NCBI GenBank assembly: GCA_029706075.1
Contig: JAINUG010000148.1
Location: 124,001 to 188,000 of the forward strand
Origin: Aldrovandia affinis
Lineage: Eukaryota; Chordata; Actinopteri; Notacanthiformes; Halosauridae
Direction: 5' to 3'
DNA: 64,000 nt
The notes under the pieces: model-generated
The model's input: only the letters and a program-made list of their open reading frames with translations
Database searches by the model: none
What the model was told of the DNA's origin: nothing
Part shown: piece by piece, positions 22,901-29,032 of the stretch
How positions within the stretch are numbered: position 1 is the stretch's first letter
Layout: each line of letters begins with the position of its first letter
Position numbers and translations under genes: made by a program

Positions 22901-25900
22901 GGTCGCGCAAGAGCAGGCACGATGGCAGTCCCCCGCCCAGGAGAGGGAGAGGCCACGAGGTGGAAGAGGGCAAACAAAAGGTGAGCCTGGCTTTGCTGCC
23001 CCAATCCATGAGCGGCAGGGTGCTGTTTCATTAGTAGCAACAGTCATACTTTTTTGTAATCAGTTCTTGACCCATTTTGTGTTTTGCCCCCCCCTTTTCA
23101 TTCAGAACTCGAGTAGAACCTCAAGGTCGTCAAGGAGCGACTCCAAAGCAGAGGTAAAAATGGACTCCAAAGCAGAGGTCAAAATGGACTCCAAAGCAGA
23201 AGTCAAAACGGACTCCAAAGCAGAAGTCAAAATGGTGAGAATCCCCCTACTTTCAAAAGCCAAAACTAAACCATTGATAAGACTGACCATTACCATGGTC
23301 TGTACCATTGATAAGACACTGCGTGTGTAGTCTGATTGCTCTCTTCTTCCCCAGGCCCAGGCCCAGGCCCAGGCCCAGGCTCAGGCCCAGGCCCAAGCCC
23401 AGGCTCAAGCCCAGGCCCAGGCTGAGGCTGAGGCTGAGGCTGAGGAAGAGGACCCGATGGACATGAGTGAGGACGCCTTTCCCTTTGACCTGGATGAGTT
23501 TGTGACCGTGGACGAGGTGGGGGATGAGGTGACGGATGAGGTCAGTGATGTGGTGGAGGATGAGGTGGAGGCACCCCCCCAGGAGGAGGAGACCCCAGAG
23601 CCCCAGCAGCAATCCCCACCCCCCCCGGAACGTTCCGGGAGGCGCAAGAGGACTCAGGACAGCAGCAAGGGGGCCATGCCCTCGCCGCCTGCTAAAACCC
23701 AGAAGAAGGCAGCCGCCCCTACCCAGAAATCGCAGAAGTCGTCTGCCCCGGCCGCCAAAACCAAGCAGCCCAAGAAGACACAGCCCAAACCTGCGGGCAC
23801 CAGAGGCCGGGCAGCTAGGGCGGCTGCACAGGGGGCCGGGAGGAGGCAGCAGTGATGGAGCCTGAAGACTCTAAATCAGTCCCAGAGGAGATGGAGGAGG
23901 AGGAGAAGGAGAAGGAGGAGGAGAAGGAGAAGGTGGGTGGAGGAGGAGGAGAAGGAGAAGGTGGAGGAGGAGGAGGAGGAGGTGGATGTGGAGGAGGTGA
24001 AGAGCGAAGCTCCCGTGGCCTCAGACTCCCAGGAGGGTGTGGATATGGAGACTCCTGCTCCCAAGGAAGAAGCCAAGGCGGAGGCAGAGCTAACCGAAAC
24101 CGCAGCGGCTCCAACCACCACCCCAAGTACCACAACCGCAGAAGCAATCGCTGCAACAACAAAAAGTGATGAATCAGAAGACAAAGCCGAGGAAGACCAA
24201 ACCCCGCCGGCGATGGGACAGACAGACGGGTCTCTGAGCGCCGCCGCTCCGTCCTCCATCCCCGCGGCAGAAAACTCCCAGGATCCACCCGCAGAGCAGA
24301 GGCTGGCAGCGACTGGGGACCAGGTGGCCAGCGAGCCAGAAGCAAAGAAGATGGAGAAGCCGGAGGCTTCCGTCCAGAGCGCTGCGGCTAAGCCGCACCA
24401 AGGCCTGGTGGCCGCTCTGGTCACCTTGGATGAGGTGAGCGAGGAAGAGGAAGACTACCCTGACGAACAAGAGGAGCAGGAGCTGTTGATGCGGCAGAAT
24501 GAGACGCTGGTGACGGTGGATGAGGTAGAGGGGGATGAAGATCCCTTCCTGCAGGCGGTGAGGGACCTGCAAGCCCTGGTCACCCTGGACGAGATCGTGT
24601 CGGACGAGACCTTCCCCTTCGGCCTGGCGGGGTCTGGGCACACCTTCAATCCCGAGGTCAGCCCCCATCTCTGTCGCTCTCTCGCTTTCTCTTAATCTCT
24701 AGGCCTCCTACTCTCTATCACTCACTGAGGGTTGTAAACGGTCCATCTCAGAATTGGGGTCAGGACACAATGCTTTCAATTTACATAGTCTGTTCCTGTT
24801 CACTTCAGTTTCCCTCATTGTAATTTCAGATCCACTGTAACGCCTGATATTTCACAAACCTTCGGTTTTCACTAAAGTTGCCTTCACCATCTCAGGGGCT
24901 GAACAGATCTCTTTTGGCAGATGTGCAAACCGAACCTAGATGATCCAGAGCATCCCGTGCATGACAATCCCCTCTTCTCTTTGCTAATAAGAAGTTCCCT
25001 TTTAATAGGACATAAAATACCCTGTTACATTTAGCAGTTGCTCGACGGAGTCCTCCCAGTCAGTCTGTGCCGGCACTAACGCTGTTGGCGTGCTATCTCT
25101 GCAGTCTCTGTTGACCCTGGACGAGGCGCACGGTGATGATGATCATGAGAGGAACAAGAAGCCAAGCCCAGAGGTCCGGCCATCTTTCTCGCCAGGTGAG
25201 CGTGGGATGGAGTCTGGGGCAGGGTCTAGGGGGATGGTGGAGCTCCAAGCCTGTGAGGCTTCCTTGGGCGGAGATTACTGATCTAAACCAGATTGTTGTC
25301 GAGATGGCTAACCTAATCACTAACCCCTAAATATACGTGGTTTAAAGGAGTAGATTTAAATAAGCAATTTAAATTCTGCTGATTTCTCTAGTAAATAATG
25401 CTTTTGTATCAATACAACTACTGTCTTTTTGGCAATGAAATCCATCAATAAACATTTAAAAATGGCTGTCTTTTAAGCCTATTTTTACCTGGGAAATACT
25501 GCATCCTAATGGATGAGTGTGGTGGTGATGTTGAATAAATGATGTCTAGCCTGTTTGACACAGTGATCCACTACACCAGTGGCCAGATGCATGTGCTGAA
25601 TGACTTTAGTGAGGCTGCCTACCTGTAATTTAGGCGTTAGAGGCATGTTGAGCATGTCCTGACTGCCTTTAAAGGGGGAAGGAGCACGTTGTGGGTGCTG
25701 AATGATCGGTTTGTTGTCAAAGGTGTGGTGCAGATGGACGTCCCTGTCGTGCTCATGGCTGAGTTGGACGAGCTGGTGGGGTCTCCAGCCGCAGAGGAGG
25801 AGAACAGGGGGCTGGAGGCGTTGCGCCGGATGAATTTTGTCACTGTGGACGAGGTCGGAGAGGAAGAGGAGCAGCAGCCGCCTCCTAGGGAGGAAGAGCA

Positions 25901-28377
25901 GCGGGAGGCAGCAGCAGCAGCAGGAGGAGGATGAAGAGGAGGAGGACGAGGAGGAGGAGGAGAACGTGAAGGGCAGCCGGCCCAAGAAGAAGGGGCGTAA
26001 GGCCACTGGTGAGTACCCCTGACACAACCCTGACACCCAGATTCTGTTGAACTCAAAGGCTGATTAAAGTTTACAAATTATTATATATTTTTTCCGATCA
26101 GAAATGTTTTGTGTGTGTGTTTGTCCTGCCCTGTGCAGAAGTGTGTAATCACAAAACACTGTACTTCACCTGAGGGAGTGTTGACTCTGATACTGATGAC
26201 ACGCATAAACAGCGATACACTACCTAAAGAATGAATGCTCTTATGAGGGACTAGAGATTGTTCATCTTAACCTCCCTCTCAAACACACTCTCCCTCCACC
26301 ACCACACAGTCCGGAAATCCACCAGAGGGAGGAAGACCTCATCTGCGAACAAAGAGGAAGAGGAGGAGCCCGCCACGGGCCCTAGCCCTCTGGCCCCTGA
26401 GGAGTCCTGTTCTGTCTTGGGACCCTCCGACGCAGAGAGCCAGGGCCCCACCTCGGCCCTGGAGCCTCAGACCGTGAAGAGTGAGGTGTCCGCGGACATG
26501 CCCGACAGAGGGTCCACTCCCACAGAACAGGACCAGGACCAGGACCGGGACAAAATTCCACCTGCGAAACCCGAGCTGCGTGGATTTGGTCATATGGCCG
26601 AATCCAGAGCTGCTATCATAGGTAGGGGCATAGAGATGGGACGACTGCAACGGCCCTACTCATTAAAATGATAGCAGAATGTATCCCAATCTATTATGGG
26701 GTTCACAAGTTTAACGATAACCTTTTTCAAACCTTTATTTGTTTGTAATGACAATGCCCCCCTACAAAATGATTTGATGGAACCCTAGTTTTTACTGAAC
26801 AGTAAGAACCACTCAATGGCTGTGGGGGCTGATGATGCTGTGTCTGTTGCAGAAGAGTCCAAGCAAAGGAGGGACGAGATGCAGACGGAGGAACCAGACA
26901 CAAAGAAGCCCAGATCAGAGTCTCCGATGCCCATGGACTACACTATGCCCCCATTTTCTCCCAGCAACCCCATCGGTGAGTCTGAAGATTTCAACATACT
27001 TTTCAATTGGTTACTTATTGCGCAATAGACCAGGCAGCCCGCAATAACCTTTCAATTATCAACCGTAATTGGCAGCATATCAATTAAACCTGTGGACCAT
27101 CTGATATGTTGGCCCATGCCATAGCTTACGAGGTGGTCTGGAAACCCAGACTGGAAAACTAAACGTGGCCTCAGGCATTCGTTTGCCCAGTGGTTGTCGG
27201 TGATGGTTGGCCCTGTGTGCTCTTCCAAGTATGATGAATGGGTACGTACCCGTCCTCGTACATGAGCATGTTCACAAACATGCTGAGCCAAGTGTCCCGC
27301 GTTTCTTCGCAGGTCTGGAGTTTGTGGTCCCGAAGACTGGCTTCTTCTGCAAGCTCTGCTCCCTGTTCTACGGCAACGAAGACGCTGCCAAGAAGACCCA
27401 CTGCAGCAGTCTCAAACACTATCAGAACATGGAGGTGAGAGATGCTGAACGACACCCATGGAGTCCGTCGACCGACCCATAGATTATCATGGCAGCTTGT
27501 GCTCAGGATAACTGGAAATATTGGGGTTTTTTACGAATACTTCTCTATGCCGTTGTATGTGTTGGTAAATCCAATATACCAACAAATGGAGACAAATGAA
27601 TTCAATTTTAATGAAAAGATGGACCTGTCCCGAAGAAGGAAAGTTGAATTGCACAGCTGGCCGCGGTAACGCAAGCATGTTGCAAAATGTTCTAAAGACA
27701 TAAGGTGTAGCCCTTCTTCATACAGTTTAATGGAGATCTGCATTGTCAACATTTTCTTCTGAATTGCTCAGTGGGGTGTCTCTGTCTGGTGGGGTCTGTG
27801 ATGCTGCTGTTACAAGACTTCTCCTCACCCAGCCAGGCCTTGTTTTTACAATCTGCAATACACATGCATCGTCTGTGTGTTCTCAGACCAAATGCTATGC
27901 TCCTTCTATACTCAGACTCATTTCTCACATGCTTCTTTGACAGACATTTTATTACTGTTGTTGCTTTACCCTTTTTATTTAAGAATATTTAGAGCGAGAA
28001 TGATGAGAAAGATTGAGAGCAGGACATTCAGTCAGGCTTGGGGCTCAGTTCCATTTCAGAAGAAATTGACCCCAACCCCGCATTAAGCCCATCGAGGCTC
28101 GTAATTGACCTACAGTCTAGAGAGTATCCAGCACTGCATCAGGCCAGGACTTTGAAACCGCAACCTCTGGCTCCACTGTGTTCTCTTGATTATGGGTAGT
28201 GCTGTGGACGCGAAAGCCGTCCTGATGGGTTCTGCAGGTTACAGTAACGGCTGGAGTTAATGCACCTGTTTTTTTCTTTATTTTATTTTCTTCTTCCTCT
28301 TGTTTCTGCAGAATTATTTCCAGAAGCGGAGAGTACAGCCAAGGGCAGGATCCAGTCACAGCTCCCTCTCCGAATGA
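9508..28377 (+). CDS. znf638: Zinc finger protein 638 (NP220), 26 coding exons, 5' end missing
   Basis: Large nuclear protein of the matrin-3/RBM20/ZNF638 family, known to bind cytidine-rich DNA and RNA and to act in splicing and silencing. Coding exons: 9508-11035, 12682-12743, 13062-13100, 13184-13617, 15526-15749, 16008-16160, 16980-17084, 17174-17214, 17369-17433, 17901-17932, 18121-18252, 18889-19021, 19193-19234, 19626-19670, 20343-20474, 21338-21469, 21661-21686, 21799-22980, 23106-23234, 23355-24656, 25105-25195, 25723-26008, 26310-26621, 26853-26975, 27313-27434 and 28312-28377. All splice phases agree. Counted from the internal Met at 9710 and allowing for five single-base breaks, the exons give about 2,244 residues, against just under 2,000 in human ZNF638. 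Identification rests on boxes matching ZNF638: [20 protein letters not shown], [20 protein letters not shown], two matrin fingers, three RRMs and the acidic VTVDEV repeats. The true start is in an exon I could not find. Confidence 0.93.
11036..12681. other. znf638 intron
   Basis: Contains a poly-T tract (11781-11808) and AT-rich unique-looking sequence. No exon or transposon was recognised. Confidence 0.6.
12682..12743 (+). CDS. znf638: znf638 exon: second half of matrin-type zinc finger 1
   Basis: [20 protein letters not shown] completes the Cys2-His2 matrin-type (U1-like) finger begun in the previous exon; the two His lie in EHQNSSLH. The exon enters in phase 0 and leaves after CA of a Gln codon, with donor gtgagt at 12744. 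The human protein has the same split and nearly the same residues ([21 protein letters not shown]). A palindromic MITE sits 50 bases downstream in the intron. Confidence 0.92.
12794..12998. mobile_element. Palindromic hAT MITE, 205 bases, perfect 8-base target duplication
   Basis: The left arm begins CAGGGGTGGGCAATCGTACC and the right arm is its near-perfect complement, with arms of about 60 bases. GTGTAAGG occurs at 12786-12793 and again at 12999-13006. It lies in the intron between the second-half finger exon and the next exon. Confidence 0.95.
13062..13100 (+). CDS. znf638: znf638 short exon after the first finger
   Basis: A 39-base exon encoding [12 protein letters not shown], aligned with human YPDWNPEILPS. 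It enters to finish the Gln codon and leaves after AG of an Arg codon, which the next exon completes. The acceptor is an excellent pyrimidine tract and the donor is tag|gtgagt. The intron to the next exon is only 83 bases. Confidence 0.88.
   Translation: MPRLESGHCCCF
13184..13617 (+). CDS. znf638: znf638 Arg/Ser-rich domain exon
   Basis: Encodes [20 protein letters not shown] followed by about 100 residues of dense RS, SR and RSRSP repeats. It ends at LAKKLIESS plus one base. This matches the RS domain that follows the first finger in ZNF638, which in the family targets the protein to nuclear speckles. GC content is very high and all three forward frames are open for long stretches, so the other frames here are shadows. 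The donor CTCAG|GTACAG at 13618 is the sequence repeated in the downstream minisatellite. Confidence 0.93.
14070..15168 (+). mobile_element. DNA transposon inserted in the znf638 minisatellite
   Basis: The ends are inverted: TCCATAGCTTTCAGTCACGTG on the left; the right end, reverse-complemented, begins TCCATAGCTTTCACGTGACG. It carries an open segment starting [20 protein letters not shown] (14172), continuing after an inserted repeat as [20 protein letters not shown]. The second segment ends at a donor-like AAAGTGAG. The protein resembles the N-terminus of a family abundant in fish genomes that I associate with SWIM-finger/YqaJ-type proteins; this is from memory and uncertain. The rest of the coding region is absent, so it is non-autonomous. 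Confidence 0.7.
14382..14462 (-). repeat. SINE-tail fragment nested in the transposon
   Basis: ACATTTACATTTACATTTT followed by the core GCATTTAGCAGACGCTCTTA and TCCAGAGCGACTTACA. It interrupts the transposon's coding segment after GDIW. The same core occurs at 20917, 30634, 45222, 45433 and 50450 in this window. Confidence 0.8.
15526..15749 (+). CDS. znf638: znf638 exon between RS domain and RRM1
   Basis: Encodes [20 protein letters not shown], then AELAKKK and a Ser/Lys/Pro-rich tail ending GASPK. The exon enters after one base (G+GG gives Gly) and leaves in phase 0 with donor aag|gtttgt. The first part is predicted helical (my inference). The tail is low complexity, as expected for the linker between the RS domain and the first RRM. 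Its acceptor lies directly after the last minisatellite unit and a (TG)n tract. Confidence 0.88.
16008..16160 (+). CDS. znf638: znf638 exon: first half of RRM1
   Basis: A basic start ([11 protein letters not shown]) leads into the RRM strand [12 protein letters not shown], helix [15 protein letters not shown] and strand [13 protein letters not shown]. It aligns with human [20 protein letters not shown]. Length is 153 bases, phase 0 to phase 0. The RNP2-like strand (LLRLSGV) is intact. The exon stops exactly before the RNP1 strand, as in the other two RRMs of this gene. Confidence 0.93.
16640..16950 (+). mobile_element. Probable LINE 3'-end fragment in znf638 intron
   Basis: CTGAAAACCCACCTCTTTAG resembles the 3' coding end of fish non-LTR elements (a Leu-Lys-Thr-His-Leu-Phe motif). 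It is followed by an A/T-rich tail and TCTGGGTAAGTGTGTCTGCTAA. No longer reading frame survives. Confidence 0.45.
16980..17084 (+). CDS. znf638: znf638 exon: second half of RRM1
   Basis: [20 protein letters not shown], then [15 protein letters not shown]. This is the RNP1-like beta-3 strand, helix 2 and beta-4 of the first RRM. It is 105 bases, phase 0 both sides, with donor AAA|gtacgt. The canonical RNP1 aromatic residues are not conserved, as is usual in this family. Confidence 0.92.
17174..17214 (+). CDS. znf638: znf638 linker exon
   Basis: Encodes [13 protein letters not shown] plus two bases of Lys. This is the basic linker after RRM1. The acceptor is tttttcag and the donor gtgggt, slightly weak. 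Phase 2 joins cleanly to the next exon. Confidence 0.85.
17369..17433 (+). CDS. znf638: znf638 linker exon
   Basis: Encodes [20 protein letters not shown] plus Thr and one base. It is a Lys-rich linker, like the Lys/Ser-rich stretch between human RRM1 and RRM2, though much shorter. Acceptor catcacag, donor gtgaga. Confidence 0.83.
17901..17932 (+). CDS. znf638: znf638 32-base micro-exon in the linker
   Basis: Encodes [11 protein letters not shown]. The acceptor ctttgtacag and donor aag|gtatgt are both good. The phase (enters with one base carried, leaves in phase 0) is required to join the flanking exons in frame. It is very short, so the call rests on splice sites and phase. Confidence 0.75.
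18121..18252 (+). CDS. znf638: znf638 exon: first half of RRM2
   Basis: [20 protein letters not shown], then [24 protein letters not shown]: the RNP2 strand (CLVQISGL), helix 1 and beta-2 of the second RRM. It aligns with human [21 protein letters not shown]. Length is 132 bases, phase 0 both sides. Confidence 0.93.
18889..19021 (+). CDS. znf638: znf638 exon: second half of RRM2, one base too long
   Basis: The exon opens in the expected frame as AFVELPN (beta-3, compare human AYIEIN). It then shifts: [17 protein letters not shown], the rest of the RRM, reads one frame later. In the entry frame a TGA occurs at 18922. The extra base lies within 18907-18916, where removing one G or T restores NVESVEAM. 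The exon is 133 bases; 132 would keep the phase that the next exon needs. Either a sequence error or a real lesion; conservation on both sides favours error. Confidence 0.88.
19193..19234 (+). CDS. znf638: znf638 linker exon
   Basis: [14 protein letters not shown], 42 bases, phase 0 both sides. The acceptor has an eight-T tract ending in ag; the donor is acg|gtgagt. It closes the second RRM unit; I assign no separate domain. Confidence 0.82.
19626..19670 (+). CDS. znf638: znf638 linker exon
   Basis: [15 protein letters not shown], 45 bases, phase 0 both sides, Ser/Lys-rich. Acceptor catttcag, donor aag|gtaaat. It is the flexible linker between RRM2 and RRM3. Confidence 0.8.
19671..20342. other. 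znf638 intron
   Basis: Nothing recognisable; one short open frame (19697-19885) without splice context. Confidence 0.55.
20343..20474 (+). CDS. znf638: znf638 exon: first half of RRM3
   Basis: Encodes [20 protein letters not shown], then [18 protein letters not shown]: the RNP2 strand, helix 1 and beta-2 of a third RRM. At 132 bases and phase 0, it is exactly the size of the first-half exon of RRM2. Confidence 0.92.
20917..21290 (-). repeat. SINE fragments in the intron within RRM3
   Basis: Two pieces of the SINE family: the tail core TGCTTAGCAGATGCCCTAAT near 20937, and AAAGCTGGATATTTGGTAAT with a TACCTCACCCAAAGG motif near 21222-21270. Between them is an AT-rich stretch with no other signal. 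Confidence 0.55.
21338..21469 (+). CDS. znf638: znf638 exon: second half of RRM3, GC splice donor
   Basis: [20 protein letters not shown], then [20 protein letters not shown] and GPEE complete RRM3. It is 132 bases, phase 0. The sequence after the last Glu is gcaagt, a consensus GC donor. No GT donor nearby keeps the frame into VKKKPEAK of the next exon. Confidence 0.9.
21661..21686 (+). CDS. znf638: znf638 26-base exon
   Basis: VKKKPEAK plus two bases of Ser, a basic nuclear-localisation-like stretch (inference). Acceptor ttgttgcag, donor ag|gtaata. Confidence 0.78.
21799..22980 (+). CDS. znf638: znf638 large low-complexity exon, one base missing
   Basis: It starts [19 protein letters not shown], then Pro/Ala/Thr/Lys-rich sequence, a (Thr) run from an ACC tract near 22062-22096, and five 12-base GQEA repeats (about 22287-22347). 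It ends with a conserved-looking segment ([20 protein letters not shown]) and a Ser/Arg/Gly/Pro tail. The entry frame hits TGA at 21974. Adding one C in the C-run at 21870-21873 joins it to the long frame that fills the rest of the exon and exits at the donor aag|gtgagc. The N-terminal 60 codons and the rest are both plainly coding. Confidence 0.87.
23106..23234 (+). CDS. znf638: znf638 exon with four tandem DSKAEVKM repeats
   Basis: It encodes [11 protein letters not shown] and then four copies of a 24-base unit, DSKAEVKM with small changes, ending AAAATG|gtgaga. It is 129 bases, phase 0 both sides. The repeat is in frame in every copy. Recent tandem duplication within a disordered, charged region is the simplest reading. 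Confidence 0.82.
23355..24656 (+). CDS. znf638: znf638 exon with AQ repeats and four acidic VTVDEV repeats; two frame breaks
   Basis: Begins with about ten Ala-Gln pairs (GCCCAG tandem repeat), then AE repeats, then [16 protein letters not shown], which matches human [15 protein letters not shown]. Further repeats are LVTLDEV (24418), LVTVDEV (24508) and LVTLDEI (24577). It exits GAG|gtcagc in phase 0. The main frame is interrupted: TGA at 23853 after GRRQQ. About 80 bases around 23853-23933 read sensibly ([20 protein letters not shown]) only in another frame. One missing G in the run at 23831-23835 and one extra G at 23932-23940 would fix both. Confidence 0.87.
24657..25722. other. znf638 introns around the fifth acidic repeat
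   Basis: Apart from the exon at 25105-25195, nothing recognisable. 25196-25722 is ordinary intron. Confidence 0.55.
25105..25195 (+). CDS. znf638: znf638 exon with a fifth acidic repeat
   Basis: [20 protein letters not shown], then [10 protein letters not shown] plus one base. The LLTLDEA box followed by acidic residues continues the series of the preceding exon. Acceptor ctctgcag, donor cag|gtgagc; phase 0 in, phase 1 out. Confidence 0.87.
25723..26008 (+). CDS. znf638: znf638 exon with a sixth acidic repeat; one extra base
   Basis: [20 protein letters not shown], then [16 protein letters not shown], which closely matches human [14 protein letters not shown], followed by Gln/Glu-rich sequence. 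The entry frame ends at TGA 25932. The continuation ([20 protein letters not shown], then KKKGRKAT) is one frame later, so one extra base lies in about 25901-25931, a GGGAGGCAGCAG region. The phase 1 exit at actg|gtgagt fits the next exon only after the shift. Confidence 0.87.
26310..26621 (+). CDS. znf638: znf638 exon, Pro/Glu/Ser-rich
   Basis: [20 protein letters not shown], then a Pro/Ser/Glu-rich stretch with a DQDQDR tract and [13 protein letters not shown] plus one base. It is 312 bases, phase 1 both sides. The basic start corresponds to human RKKRAVDTKKTK. No folded domain is visible. Confidence 0.87.
26853..26975 (+). CDS. znf638: znf638 exon before the C-terminal finger
   Basis: [20 protein letters not shown], then [20 protein letters not shown] and I. 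It is 123 bases, phase 1 both sides. It aligns with the human segment [21 protein letters not shown] in position and character. Confidence 0.87.
27313..27434 (+). CDS. znf638: znf638 exon: C-terminal matrin-type zinc finger
   Basis: [20 protein letters not shown], then [20 protein letters not shown] and E. A Cys-x2-Cys pair and a His-x5-His pair (HCSSLKH) form the second matrin-type finger. It matches human [20 protein letters not shown]. This finger is diagnostic for ZNF638 rather than matrin-3. Acceptor cttcgcag, donor gag|gtgaga. Confidence 0.95.
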
Positions 28378-28560
28378 ACACTTCCCAACCCCCAACCCCC
28401 CCCCCCCTTTTCCACGTCGCCTGAGTTCCTTTACATGTATGGGTCCAATTTCACTCCGATGTACATTTATTTCCTTTTGGAGTTAATAACTCTGTTAATT
28501 TAAAGGGGGGAGAAACACAAAATAGTGTGTAACACAATAAACAGAGTTTTATTAAAAAAT
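28312..28560 (+). CDS. znf638: znf638 last exon: C-terminal tail and 3' UTR
   Basis: Coding part 28312-28377: [21 protein letters not shown] then TGA. It parallels the human tail (NTEKFMAKQRKEKE...) in being basic then Ser-rich, but is shorter. The 3' UTR is only about 180 bases, with a run of C at 28389-28407, and ends near the poly(A) signal at 28536. Confidence 0.87.
28536..28541 (+). terminator. Poly(A) signal of znf638
   Basis: A canonical AATAAA lies 158 bases after the stop codon, followed by a T-rich stretch (28548-28580) with TTGTTTTGG, a typical downstream element. No stronger signal occurs in the preceding 3' UTR. Confidence 0.75.
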
Positions 28561-29032
28561 GATCAGGCTTTTCTTGTTTTGGCTCTGCATGCTGTCACTC
28601 GGGTTACCACCTCTGCATCACCAGGGGAGTGAGTCACTGCTGTAATGCAGTTACACTTCATCAGAATCACAAGGAGCAGAAAGAGCATGACTCCAATCTG
28701 CTTTTATCACGTTACCTGCCCGTCCGGCTGCAGTTTCCATTGTCCTTTGTGTTTAAGTTTGTTCAGGAGTTGAGCTCTGAAGCAAATCATGCAGGAATAA
28801 CTTTTAATTGTGAGGGTAACATGTTCTTTTACAACAAACTTTTTGGGGAATTTATTTGTTTTGCAAGGTGACCTTGCACATTTTCTCCTCGATGTTGATC
28901 CACAGTGAACTCTTTCAAATTTAATAAAGTTTTTGTGGAAAGTTTTGATATCTTGTTTCTTGAAGGTGTGCCACAGAGAACTGGGATGATCCATCATTTT
29001 AGAAAATGACTGTTGTAATACTTACGGTTCCT

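Larger units (their letters stand above)
26009..28311. other. 3' introns of znf638
   Basis: Three exons are embedded (26310, 26853, 27313). The last intron (27435-28311) is AT-rich with a long T/C tract before the final acceptor. No transposon was recognised. Confidence 0.55.

Noticed and set aside
23815-24668. Long minus-strand open frames
   Set aside because: Antisense shadows of the Glu-rich znf638 exon; poly-Ser and poly-Leu runs mirror GAG repeats.
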